Below the pieces are notes generated by a model that saw only the letters and a program-made list of their open reading frames with translations, made no database searches and was not told where the DNA came from. From a virus: a DNA stretch of 33,443 nt. The position numbers and the translations under genes were made by a program. This document shows positions 1-5,837 of this stretch, piece after piece. The stretch spans positions 1 to 33,443 of IMG/VR virus record IMGVR_UViG_3300025138_012102, one strand, 5' to 3'. Each line of letters opens with the position of its first letter. The stretch's first letter is position 1.

Positions 1-367
1 CTGGTACTGCTTTATTAATAATAGAATCACCACATCTAATTTTAAGATCTTTATCTATAATATCATAAATTAAATCCCAATCAATGTTTTTAGTAGCAAA
101 TCTATTAACTAATTCAATTGCAGCATGACCTGTAACTTCTCTATTAGTTAATTTATCTAGTAACTCAAATAGTGTATGATCAGTGTAGCTAACTTTATCA
201 CTATTTTTCTTACACGTTTTACTTGTAACATGATATTGTTTGTAAGGATTGTAAGTATACTCAAGAACACTATGTATCCACTCAGATTGCTCTTTAATTA
301 TAGCAATTTTTTCCAAGCTACTACTTGTAGCTCTCATTTTATCGATAAATATTTTTAATTCTGTCAT
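1..367 (-). CDS. 30: ATP-dependent DNA ligase, N-terminal part (gp30-like), cut by window edge
   Basis: The gene enters the window with its first 122 codons and runs off the left edge, so the catalytic lysine motif is outside. The visible part resembles the N-terminal DNA-binding region of T4 gp30. A segment with LTNREVTGHAAIEL matches T4 LATRKLTGNAAIEE, and IIDKDLKIRCGDSIINKAVP matches the T4 MRDLECGASVSIANKVWP region. In T4 this enzyme seals Okazaki nicks. The ATG at 367 is preceded by AATAAAGGTT, the start context shared by several genes here. An in-frame ATG at 412, inside the leader, could add 15 residues. The gene has its own promoter at 418-451. Identity rests on remembered family similarity. 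Confidence 0.85.
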   Translation of the reverse strand, partial: MTELKIFIDKMRATSSSLEKIAIIKEQSEWIHSVLEYTYNPYKQYHVTSKTCKKNSDKVSYTDHTLFELLDKLTNREVTGHAAIELVNRFATKNIDWDLIYDIIDKDLKIRCGDSIINKAVP

Positions 368-397
368 AACCTTTATTAATTTTAGTGATAAATACTT

Positions 398-408
398 GGC
401 TTCATGCC
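398..408 (-). promoter_or_regulatory. 5'-leader hairpin of the ligase mRNA
   Basis: On the minus strand GGC-ATGAA-GCC can form a small stem-loop just after the predicted transcription start. Flanking ATAAAT and ATTTAT can extend it with an internal loop. The same element, with GGC or GGT on the 5' side, recurs at 3328-3338, 3077-3086 and 6882-6891. It contains an ATG. Function is unknown; mRNA stability or translational control are possibilities. Confidence 0.45.
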
Positions 409-417
409 TCATTTATG

Positions 418-451
418 CGTAAATATACGAAAGATATCTGGCTAAGCCAAA
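418..451 (-). promoter_or_regulatory. Promoter for the ligase gene (Bacteroidota-type)
   Basis: On the minus strand TTTG (448-451) is followed by exactly 20 bases ending TTTCG, then TATATTTACG (418-427). This fits the Bacteroidota -33 TTTG and -7 TAnnTTTG elements. A short dyad, ATTTGGC-TTA-GCCAGAT (one wobble pair), overlaps the -33 box. The architecture is repeated at eight other intergenic sites. Confidence 0.8.
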
Positions 452-469
452 TGTTTTTGCATATGTCTT

Positions 470-721
470 TTATATACTGTTGAAGAAATGCATCGTCCAA
501 GCAATTAATCCATTCAATTGAAGCGCAACTAAATTCCATTGTCTTCGAGTTATTACTTGAACTAATACACAAATAAAACCAATTACAAATAATATTGGCT
601 CTAAAGTCCATTGACCTGCTATTAAAAAACCCGCTCCCATGTAACCAACTCTTGTTGCTATTCTTTCTAATGGGGTTAAACGTCTATTTCTATTAATTAA
701 ATTAGCTCCTTTTTCCTTCAT
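470..721 (-). CDS. Small two-helix membrane protein
   Basis: 83 residues. A basic N-terminus (MKEKGANLINRNRRLTPLER) is followed by two hydrophobic segments, about residues 28-55 (MGAGFLIAG through FVIGFICVLVQV) and 64-80. An inner-membrane location is likely. It ends a run of short genes starting at the RadA-like ATPase; its start overlaps the 41-residue gene upstream. No family was recognised. A role in envelope or superinfection control would be speculation. Confidence 0.75.
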   Translation of the reverse strand: MKEKGANLINRNRRLTPLERIATRVGYMGAGFLIAGQWTLEPILFVIGFICVLVQVITRRQWNLVALQLNGLIAWTMHFFNSI

Positions 722-827
722 CTAACATATTTTTAACATAATTTCTTTGATTTTGTGATTTCTTGCTTTCAGCTACTTCAGACCAAAACCACTTCTTTAT
801 AAACATATTCCAAATCCAACTTCTCAT
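702..827 (-). CDS. Small Trp-rich basic protein, 41 aa
   Basis: This short frame starts with ATGA overlapping the stop of the upstream gene (824-1138) and ends 20 bases inside the next gene. It begins MRSWIWNMFIKKWFW, which looks like an amphipathic or membrane-associated helix, and continues with a charged, Gln/Asn/Lys-rich tail. The ATGA junction is the packing rule in this genome, which supports it as real. It is nevertheless short and unrecognised. Confidence 0.55.
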   Translation of the reverse strand: MRSWIWNMFIKKWFWSEVAESKKSQNQRNYVKNMLDEGKRS

Positions 828-1138
828 TTATACACTTTCATATTTTTAATCTCATCCATTATACGCTTTACTAAACTACTAGTATGTGTGTTCAAGCGTC
901 TATTTTCATTTATTTGCTTTGTTAATTGACTAATATGATCTACTTTACTAGCAGAATATTGTTTCCAATCTAACCAAAAACCAATAGCAACTAAAACATT
1001 CATACCAAGCGAAGCGAAAAGGATCTTTACATCATCATAAAGTCCCATATTCATCGATAGATGAAAGTGACCAACCATCCAAAATGGTATGGCTAGTTGT
1101 TGACTTATCCAAATTAATACAAATTTAATAAACTTCAT
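824..1138 (-). CDS. Membrane protein with C-terminal coiled-coil-like tail
   Basis: 104 residues. Two hydrophobic stretches (about 5-25 and 38-57) are followed by a polar helical tail of about 45 residues (DHISQLTKQINENRRL...SLVKRIMDEIKNMK) with heptad-like spacing. It overlaps the zinc-ribbon gene upstream by 14 bases. The layout suggests an inner-membrane anchor with a cytoplasmic or periplasmic helix. No family recognised. Confidence 0.75.
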   Translation of the reverse strand: MKFIKFVLIWISQQLAIPFWMVGHFHLSMNMGLYDDVKILFASLGMNVLVAIGFWLDWKQYSASKVDHISQLTKQINENRRLNTHTSSLVKRIMDEIKNMKVYK

Positions 1139-1337
1139 CGTCTTCTTTTAAACCTCTAAAGCGCTTTACAACTCGCTTTGATTTTTTTTCTAATTCATTT
1201 TCTAAAGTTGCTCCACAACTATCGCATTGATATAATCCAGTATCCCAATTCATACTAAATTCAGTTGCTCCACACTTTAAACAAGGATGAAATGGATTCA
1301 TTTCATCATCAAACTCATCATATCTAATTTTACTCAT
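1125..1337 (-). CDS. Zinc-ribbon protein, 70 aa
   Basis: A CxxC pair in HPCLKCGATEF and a second CxxC in YQCDSCGATLE, spaced by about 15 residues, make a classic four-cysteine zinc ribbon. An acidic N-terminus and a Lys/Arg-rich C-terminus (KKSKRVVKRFRGLKED) flank it. I place the start at the ATG at 1337, overlapping the upstream stop by 8 bases; the longer frame to 1343 would need TTG. Nucleic acid or protein binding is likely, with the target unknown. Confidence 0.75.
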   Translation of the reverse strand: MSKIRYDEFDDEMNPFHPCLKCGATEFSMNWDTGLYQCDSCGATLENELEKKSKRVVKRFRGLKEDDEVY

Positions 1338-1548
1338 CTTCAATTACTTCTACATCGGGAATAGTTTCACACATTAAAAAATGGGTTTGTGTTCTTAAAA
1401 CATGATCACATCCAAGGTAATCTCTATATGCTGCTAGTAGCTCCATATTTAATTTATTTTGACCTTTAACTTCAAACATATGAATAGGTGTCTCACGCTT
1501 AACCACATAGGCTTGATCATTTACATATTTTAGGTAATCTGTTATCAT
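1330..1548 (-). CDS. Conserved small phage protein, unknown function
   Basis: 72 residues with no signal peptide or membrane segment. The central part (ETPIHMFEVKGQNKLNMELL, then YRDYLGCDHVLRTQTHFLMC) resembles, from memory, a small uncharacterised protein found in marine T4-like and other phages. The sequence is not low-complexity and looks like a compact folded domain. It overlaps the zinc-ribbon gene by 8 bases, so the two are probably translationally coupled. Confidence 0.75.
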   Translation of the reverse strand: MITDYLKYVNDQAYVVKRETPIHMFEVKGQNKLNMELLAAYRDYLGCDHVLRTQTHFLMCETIPDVEVIEDE

Positions 1549-1587
1549 ATATACGTATTAACTGGATATTAGTTGTAGAAAGAGCTT

Positions 1588-1722
1588 TTAGCTTCTCTTA
1601 CCTCGCTTTGTTTTATATTCATTTATCACTCCTTTATTTTCTTTAGCTTTTTTTTCTGCTATAATTTGTCTATAAATTGGACTTTCCCATTCACAACCCT
1701 TATATTCTCTTACTTTTCTCAT
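1588..1722 (-). CDS. Small basic protein, 44 aa
   Basis: The ATG at 1722 overlaps the upstream stop as ATGA (1719-1722); an in-frame ATG at 1728 is the alternative. The product (MRKVREYKGCEWESPIYRQI...) is rich in Lys/Arg/Glu and ends KTKRGKRS. It fills the otherwise empty stretch between the genes at 1548 and 1719. Coupling and the lack of other content support it. Function unknown. Confidence 0.6.
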   Translation of the reverse strand: MRKVREYKGCEWESPIYRQIIAEKKAKENKGVINEYKTKRGKRS

Positions 1723-2075
1723 TTCCATAATACTTGTATACAAACTAATAATAATGCTAATACTAAACTAACTAATGTTTTTGGTGTTATTCCTTCATCA
1801 AAATGGAACCCAACAAATATAGCATATATAATCATCCCAATTCCAAACCCAATAAATCTAGCAGGCCATAGTAAACCTCCTACACCGGCTACAGTATATT
1901 TTGTTCCCCAAATATAAAAAAATGATAATACCATACCACAAGCTGCTACTATAATTTCATTTTTCCTAAACCAATCTGTTGATTTTAGAAATTGTCCGTT
2001 TAATTGATAAAATGTTAAAATATGAGCTATTAGAAACGCTCCACTCCCAATCAATAAATCCACTACTTTAATCAT
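1719..2075 (-). CDS. Four-helix integral membrane protein
   Basis: 118 residues, mostly hydrophobic, with four predicted transmembrane segments at about 5-22, 42-60, 68-92 and 98-116. Short loops include a charged one around STDWFRKNE. It has no signal peptide cleavage motif. It follows another hydrophobic gene (2080-2250) with a 4-base gap, so two membrane proteins are made in tandem. No family assigned; a holin or envelope modifier cannot be decided from sequence. Confidence 0.75.
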   Translation of the reverse strand: MIKVVDLLIGSGAFLIAHILTFYQLNGQFLKSTDWFRKNEIIVAACGMVLSFFYIWGTKYTVAGVGGLLWPARFIGFGIGMIIYAIFVGFHFDEGITPKTLVSLVLALLLVCIQVLWK

Positions 2076-2079
2076 ACTC

Positions 2080-2250
2080 TTATTTTTTAAATCTTTCTTT
2101 TAAATAACCATGTATAAAACTTATAATAGCTAAAGGCCATAAAAGTAATACAACTAATCTTTCCCAATTATCAAATTTTATTTTTACATGATTTGAAGCT
2201 AAATCCACCAAAAAGGTGAATATAACTCCAAATAATAAATAGTTTATCAT
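2080..2250 (-). CDS. Small membrane protein, 56 aa
   Basis: Reads MINYLLFGVIFTFLVDL..., then a polar middle, then a second hydrophobic segment (LVVLLLWPLAIISFIHGYL) and a basic tail KERFKK. This gives two transmembrane helices with a short linker. The start lies one base after the stop of the RadA-like gene. It ends 4 bases before the next membrane protein gene. Unrecognised, but codon pattern and spacing match its neighbours. Confidence 0.7.
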   Translation of the reverse strand: MINYLLFGVIFTFLVDLASNHVKIKFDNWERLVVLLLWPLAIISFIHGYLKERFKK

Positions 2251-2251
2251 A

Positions 2252-3046
2252 TTATATCATATTTATTGGCTCATCAGATAACCAATTTACTTTATTTTTA
2301 CTGTTTAAGTTAAAAAACAACTTATTACCATTTCCACCTCTACGATTTTTGCTAAAATGAAAAAATCTACTCCCATCACCATCAAATTTTAAATGACCCA
2401 TTGCTGTTGTCATATGCTTTATTTTATTTGATCCAACAAAACCACCGCTTTTAGTAACTTGTTGTATTATTAAAAATGTAGTATTAACATTTCCAAAATT
2501 ATTAGCTTGATTATGTTCATCAAGTAATTGGAGTATTCTATTAGTATTTGATTTAACTGAACCCCCAAAATGATCAACATAACTATCACTTATTTCTGCT
2601 AATGAATCTATTAATACACAATCATATCCTTCTTTAAGTGCTGTTCTTAATACTACATCAGGATTTACTTCAGCATAATCACCCATAAATAATATATCTA
2701 AATCACCAAATTTTGGAAATCTACGAACATATCCTACCATATCGATAGCATTCATTTCCCCACTTATAAACAAACATTTTTTACCCTTCATTTGAAGATC
2801 ACCTAATATATCTAACAATACTGTTGTTTTACCAACACCAGGATCACCAGTAACTACAACATTTGTACCAGGCATAACACCACCTTCAGCACTAAAAAAT
2901 GCATCAACTTTAGTTCCTGTAACCATTGGTTCAAATAATTTTTTATCAAAATTTAAATCATTCATTTTAACGGTTTTCACGTTCATCTTTAATGTTGGTG
3001 TTTCAACTACCTTACTTGGACGACCTCTTTTAACTTCTTTTAACAT
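2252..3046 (-). CDS. RadA/Sms-like RecA-fold ATPase with AT-hook-like N-terminus
   Basis: 264 residues. Walker A GDPGVGKT lies at 67-74, and Walker B-like DCVLIDSLAE has its Asp near 147. Downstream, LIIQQVTKSG and KHMTTAMGHLKFDGD...FHFSKNRRGGN resemble RadA's GHVTKEG, EHMVD and KNR (KNRFG) motifs. It lacks RadA's N-terminal zinc finger and C-terminal Lon-like domain, so it is a core-only version. The N-terminus has KRGRPSK, an AT-hook-like motif. Likely a recombination or replication helicase-type motor. It could fill the role T4 gives to UvsX or gp41, which I did not see in this window. Own promoter at 3096-3129. Confidence 0.8.
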   Translation of the reverse strand: MLKEVKRGRPSKVVETPTLKMNVKTVKMNDLNFDKKLFEPMVTGTKVDAFFSAEGGVMPGTNVVVTGDPGVGKTTVLLDILGDLQMKGKKCLFISGEMNAIDMVGYVRRFPKFGDLDILFMGDYAEVNPDVVLRTALKEGYDCVLIDSLAEISDSYVDHFGGSVKSNTNRILQLLDEHNQANNFGNVNTTFLIIQQVTKSGGFVGSNKIKHMTTAMGHLKFDGDGSRFFHFSKNRRGGNGNKLFFNLNSKNKVNWLSDEPINMI

Positions 3047-3076
3047 AACCTTTATTTATTTAATTTAACAATTTTG

Positions 3077-3086
3077 GGCTCTCACC
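3077..3086 (-). promoter_or_regulatory. 5'-leader hairpin of the RadA-like mRNA
   Basis: Minus-strand GGT-GAGA-GCC gives a 3-bp stem closed by a GNRA-type tetraloop, about 10 bases downstream of the -7 box. It matches leader elements at 398-408, 3328-3338 and 6882-6891. An overlapping ATG-AGG-TGA makes a two-codon upstream reading frame here. Confidence 0.4.
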
Positions 3087-3095
3087 TCATTTATA

Positions 3096-3129
3096 CATAA
3101 ATATACGAACACTTTCTCGCTTCTCCAAA
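3096..3129 (-). promoter_or_regulatory. Promoter for the RadA-like operon
   Basis: Minus-strand TTTG (3126-3129), a 20-base spacer ending GTTCG, and TATATTTATG (3096-3105). It should drive the ATPase and the small membrane and zinc-ribbon genes down to about position 470. Confidence 0.8.
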
Positions 3130-3146
3130 CATTTTCGCATATGTTT

Positions 3147-3302
3147 TTAAATGCTTTCATTAGCCCATTCATTATCTGATTGAGAACCATCATCTAAATT
3201 CTGTAGTTCTATCATTTCTTTATACTCATCGGTTGTTATGTGACCACCATTTAAACCTACCCATAGGTCTATTACTAAATTTACTTTTTCTTGATTATTC
3301 AT
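3147..3302 (-). CDS. Small acidic protein, 51 aa
   Basis: The ATG at 3302 has the AATAAAGGTT context seen before other promoter-proximal genes. The longer frame from 3335 would start inside the leader hairpin, so I reject it as the main start. The product is acidic (...DEYKEMIELQNLDDGSQSDNEW) with a hydrophobic N-terminal helix (VNLVIDLWVGL). It is monocistronic between two copies of the common promoter, which suggests individual regulation. Function unknown. Confidence 0.65.
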   Translation of the reverse strand: MNNQEKVNLVIDLWVGLNGGHITTDEYKEMIELQNLDDGSQSDNEWANESI

Positions 3303-3327
3303 AACCTTTATTTTTAATTTGTTTTCC

Positions 3328-3338
3328 GGCTTCATGCC
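3328..3338 (-). promoter_or_regulatory. 5'-leader hairpin upstream of the 51-aa gene
   Basis: Minus-strand GGC-ATGAA-GCC, identical in its 11 bases to the ligase leader element (398-408), at the same distance after a TATATTTACG box. Its ATG is in frame with the downstream gene. Confidence 0.45.
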
Positions 3339-3347
3339 TTATTTACA

Positions 3348-3381
3348 CGTAAATATACGAAGGGAATCTGGCATAGCCAAA
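3348..3381 (-). promoter_or_regulatory. Promoter for the 51-aa gene
   Basis: Minus-strand TTTG (3378-3381), a 20-base spacer ending CTTCG, then TATATTTACG (3348-3357). The -33 box is embedded in an 11-bp hairpin (3362-3386). Confidence 0.8.
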
Positions 3382-3386
3382 TTCCC
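3362..3386 (-). terminator. Strong hairpin overlapping a promoter; possible terminator or operator
   Basis: On the minus strand GGGAATTTGGC and GCCAGATTCCC flank a 3-base TAT loop. The two arms pair over 11 positions with a single G-U wobble. It lies after the membrane protein gene at 3412-3639 and is followed by CTTCGTATATTT, not a clean T-tract. It may end the OMP transcript, act as an operator over the -33 box, or both. Confidence 0.45.
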
Positions 3387-3411
3387 CCGCATAAGTTTTC
3401 TAGAAATTTTA

Positions 3412-3639
3412 TTATTTTTTATCCATAAAGAATTTTGCTAAAATCACTAGGGCTACTAATCCAACAAATCCCCCCTCACCAAAGCTTGAGATTAAACTTG
3501 TTAAATTCGCTACTACATCCATCCCGAATATAGTTTGACCAGTTAAAACATTCCATAGGATCGCTACTGGAACTACTGCCATCATAATTGACAATAACCC
3601 ACTAAAAAATCCAGTTACATACTTAATTACATTTTCCAT
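3412..3639 (-). CDS. Two-helix membrane protein, holin-like in size
   Basis: 75 residues. Two hydrophobic segments (about 10-34, FFSGLLSIMMAVVPVAILWNV, and 57-71, GFVGLVALVILAKFF) are joined by a Gly/Ser-rich loop, and it ends KFFMDKK. Size and topology resemble class II holins, but no motif proves that. It lies 26 bases after the outer-membrane-type gene and shares its transcript. The lytic transglycosylase at 8.2-8.8 kb is not adjacent. Confidence 0.7.
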   Translation of the reverse strand: MENVIKYVTGFFSGLLSIMMAVVPVAILWNVLTGQTIFGMDVVANLTSLISSFGEGGFVGLVALVILAKFFMDKK

Positions 3640-3665
3640 TTTAATTTAATTTAAGTTAAACAATA

Positions 3666-4088
3666 TTAAAACTTCAACCCAAACCCTAACTGTAAGTTAG
3701 TAGTTTTAGCTGCTGTATCGTATACAACTTTAGGATCTAGGAATACTCCTTTGTGGATAGAAAACATTCTACCAACTCCTAATTTCATACCATCTGTGTC
3801 TAGTCCATCTGTAGCCACATACGCGAAATATCCTTTATAGAAATATCTAGCATGTAGATCAAGAGTTAAGTCCTCTGTTGAATCTGCTTGAGAAACATTT
3901 GCCCCTATCATAAGGTCATCTGTTATAGCATATCCAACTGTTGGGCTTAAAGACCAATCAGTCCATGATACATTTGCAATGTCACCAGTACCAACGTACC
4001 AGTCACCTTTTGTGTTTTGCACTTCTTGTGCGTTAGCTCCAACTGTTAAAAACAAGCCGAGAGCCAATGTTAAAATCATTTTTTTCAT
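3666..4088 (-). CDS. Secreted outer-membrane beta-barrel-like protein (OmpW/OMP type)
   Basis: 140 residues. A textbook signal peptide (MKKMILTLALGLFLTVGANA, cleavage before QEVQ) precedes a mature part of alternating polar and hydrophobic residues. It contains LSPTVGYAITDDLMIGANVS, LDLHARYFYKGYFAYVATDG and a terminal aromatic LQLGFGLKF, the usual signal of an outer-membrane barrel. About six to eight strands would fit. A phage-made outer membrane protein could block receptors or alter permeability; this is inference. The common promoter motif is absent upstream, so it may belong to a different expression class. Confidence 0.75.
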   Translation of the reverse strand: MKKMILTLALGLFLTVGANAQEVQNTKGDWYVGTGDIANVSWTDWSLSPTVGYAITDDLMIGANVSQADSTEDLTLDLHARYFYKGYFAYVATDGLDTDGMKLGVGRMFSIHKGVFLDPKVVYDTAAKTTNLQLGFGLKF

Positions 4089-4123
4089 TTTTTTGATTTT
4101 GGTTAATAAATAGTTTTATTTGA

Positions 4124-4142
4124 AAACGTAGTGGCCAACTAC
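4124..4142 (-). terminator. Weak hairpin at the end of the 4.1-5.8 kb operon
   Basis: Minus-strand GTAGT-TGGCC-ACTAC, followed by GTTTTC, overlaps the stop codon at 4139. The 5-bp stem and short T-run make it a weak terminator candidate. Nothing else was recognised in the 50 bases before the OMP gene. Confidence 0.3.
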
Positions 4143-4264
4143 TTTGGATAACTTATCATTGCCCGTTGTACATCTTCAAATGTCGAACGTGAATGATAAT
4201 AAATTTGACCTGGGGATCCTACCTGTACTATATGTAATTTAGGAATCCATTTTATCAGCTTCAT
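4139..4264 (-). CDS. Possible small coupled protein, 41 aa
   Basis: The frame starting at ATG 4264 overlaps the last 26 bases of the upstream gene and continues 100 bases beyond it. It reads MKLIKWIPKLHIVQVGSPGQ, then IYYHSRSTFEDVQRAMISYPK. The part outside the overlap has a natural-looking composition, with an amphipathic TFEDVQRAMI helix. Without it, 4139-4238 would be empty in a genome with almost no gaps. The longer in-frame version to 4402 is mostly a shadow. Function unknown. Confidence 0.5.
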   Translation of the reverse strand: MKLIKWIPKLHIVQVGSPGQIYYHSRSTFEDVQRAMISYPK

Positions 4265-4922
4265 AGTTTTGGAAATCTTCAACAAAGTCGTCCATTTCAT
4301 AATCACTATAATCACTGTCTCTGCCTGCTGCAAAGTCTCTTTGAAGTGATTCAATGTAAGCATCCAATGCTGGATCTTCTTGATCACCTCTTTGTAAATC
4401 ATCTTGAATGAATTTTCTAATTACATTAAAATCCATTTCTTTGGCTTCGTTTAAAAACTTAGCCCATTTTGCTTCATAACCTTGTTCCATAATATTTTCT
4501 TCTTTAATTTCATCTACTCTAAATATTCCACCTGCATCTGCTGGCATTTCTTTTTCGAATTGATCTGCTATAGAACGAATACCATTATTTTTAAATGACA
4601 TCCATTCGTTATCAAACCATACATATCCATAATCACCACCAAACTCATCTACCTTTTCCCCAATTTGTAATCCTGCTTCTACTATATCATCATCAAGAAT
4701 CATTTTATCAGCAGATTCTTTATATTTTGATTCAATTTCTCCACTATCTGGGTCTATTGATGAAATATATCCTGTATTAGCTACAACTCTTGCTTTTTCA
4801 TCAGTGTTGAAGAATTTCTCTAATGTTTTACCCAAACCATCTGGGTAACCATCATAGTGATTATAAGTAGACACAAACTTTCTGTCTTTATCTAAGTGTC
4901 CTATAAGTGCTCTTGTTGCCAT
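4239..4922 (-). CDS. Conserved phage protein of the MATRxxIG...YNHYDGYPxGLG family
   Basis: 227 residues. The N-terminus (MATRALIGHLDKDRKFVSTY, then NHYDGYPDGLGKTL) matches an uncharacterised but widespread phage family that usually reads MATRxxIG...Y.HWDGYPxGxG. The second half is strongly acidic (DSDYSDYEMDDFVEDFQNYE). No catalytic motif is evident. It follows the 136-aa gene by 24 bases and belongs to the unit driven from 5803-5836. Confidence 0.8.
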   Translation of the reverse strand: MATRALIGHLDKDRKFVSTYNHYDGYPDGLGKTLEKFFNTDEKARVVANTGYISSIDPDSGEIESKYKESADKMILDDDIVEAGLQIGEKVDEFGGDYGYVWFDNEWMSFKNNGIRSIADQFEKEMPADAGGIFRVDEIKEENIMEQGYEAKWAKFLNEAKEMDFNVIRKFIQDDLQRGDQEDPALDAYIESLQRDFAAGRDSDYSDYEMDDFVEDFQNYEADKMDS

Positions 4923-4946
4923 TATCTTGTTCTTTTATTATACATA

Positions 4947-5357
4947 TTAGAGATTATATTCCTGTTTATATTTTTTAATAAAACCTTCACCAACTGACAA
5001 ATGTAATATTACTGCTTTTTCTGGTACTCCTGGAAGTTTGTCGGCAGTTGCAATATAATCTATATTTGTATTCCTCCAAACTTTTATTTTAGTTTTTGCA
5101 TTACTTCTATTGGAGGTTTTAAAAACTAACACAACAGGCATTTTACCATATGTTTTATTTTTTTCAATTTTTACTTTAGGGTATTTAACTCCCTTAGGAA
5201 ATGTAGTTACTACTTTATAAGGACCGTTAGGAGCTTTATCTACATCATAATACCATGTAGTTGTTTCTCCTAATTCTGGTTTTGAAGGAACCTCATAAAA
5301 TACTTGCTCGTATACCTTTTTTACTTCATCCTTTTCAACAGGTCTACCTCTATTCAT
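4947..5357 (-). CDS. Hypothetical protein with AT-hook-like RGRP start
   Basis: 136 residues. It starts MNRGRPVEKDEVKK, an AT-hook-like RGRP in a charged context. The rest is a Lys-rich, beta-looking domain (TTWYYDVDKAPNGPYKVVTTF ... MPVVLVFKTSNRSNAKTKIKV). It overlaps the SWIM-finger gene by 8 bases and is probably translated with it. A DNA-associated role is a guess from RGRP alone; a similar motif begins the RadA-like protein. Confidence 0.7.
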   Translation of the reverse strand: MNRGRPVEKDEVKKVYEQVFYEVPSKPELGETTTWYYDVDKAPNGPYKVVTTFPKGVKYPKVKIEKNKTYGKMPVVLVFKTSNRSNAKTKIKVWRNTNIDYIATADKLPGVPEKAVILHLSVGEGFIKKYKQEYNL

Positions 5358-5781
5358 TTCTTAATTCTTTTACGTGTTTACAATTACCACTTGATCTCCA
5401 ATAACCAGGACATGAACAATGATATTTACCTGAATCTGGGTAAAATTTTGTTGTATATTCACCTAACCCACTTCCACTAATATGTGTTCTAGTAATAGTT
5501 TTTGATTTTTTAACTTTTTTAATCTTAGGTTTAATCCAATTAATATCCTCTAATCTTGTTTCAGGTAAAACTTCATCCCATGTAGGAACAATATACTTTT
5601 TACCACCTATATTAACCAATGAAGGAGGCATATGATGTTCATAATCATATTTAAATAACCTAAATCCAATAAAAGGACCAAATCCTTTAGGATTAATACT
5701 TAAATTGCTTTTTTCTTGCCAAAATCTCCTAGTTCGAAGATTTCCGTATTTATTTAGATTTGAAAATTCTACTATGGGCAT
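5350..5781 (-). CDS. SWIM zinc-finger protein
   Basis: 143 residues. The C-terminus carries C122-x-C124, then C134-x-H136 (HCSCPGYWRSSGNCKHVKEL), the CxC-x(n)-CxH pattern of SWIM domains, which bind nucleic acid or protein. The N-terminal 90 residues are basic and unrecognised, with IKKVKKSKTITRTH before the finger. The ATG at 5781 has the AATAAAGGTT context and lies 22 bases below its own promoter. No recombination mediator or transposase domain accompanies the finger, unlike many cellular SWIM proteins. Confidence 0.75.
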   Translation of the reverse strand: MPIVEFSNLNKYGNLRTRRFWQEKSNLSINPKGFGPFIGFRLFKYDYEHHMPPSLVNIGGKKYIVPTWDEVLPETRLEDINWIKPKIKKVKKSKTITRTHISGSGLGEYTTKFYPDSGKYHCSCPGYWRSSGNCKHVKELRNE

Positions 5782-5802
5782 AACCTTTATTTTTTATTTA
5801 TA

Positions 5803-5836
5803 CGTAAATATACGAAAGATATTTCAGGTAACCAAA
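5803..5836 (-). promoter_or_regulatory. Promoter for the SWIM-finger operon
   Basis: Minus-strand TTTG (5833-5836), a 20-base spacer ending TTTCG, then TATATTTACG (5803-5812). The leader is short and A-rich and lacks the conserved hairpin of its sister promoters. Confidence 0.8.
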
Positions 5837-5837
5837 T

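Noticed and set aside
4265-4402. N-terminal extension of the 41-aa frame to 4402
   Set aside because: This part lies wholly inside the well-supported 227-aa gene and has a Met/Ile/Lys-rich shadow-like composition; only the part from 4264 is kept.
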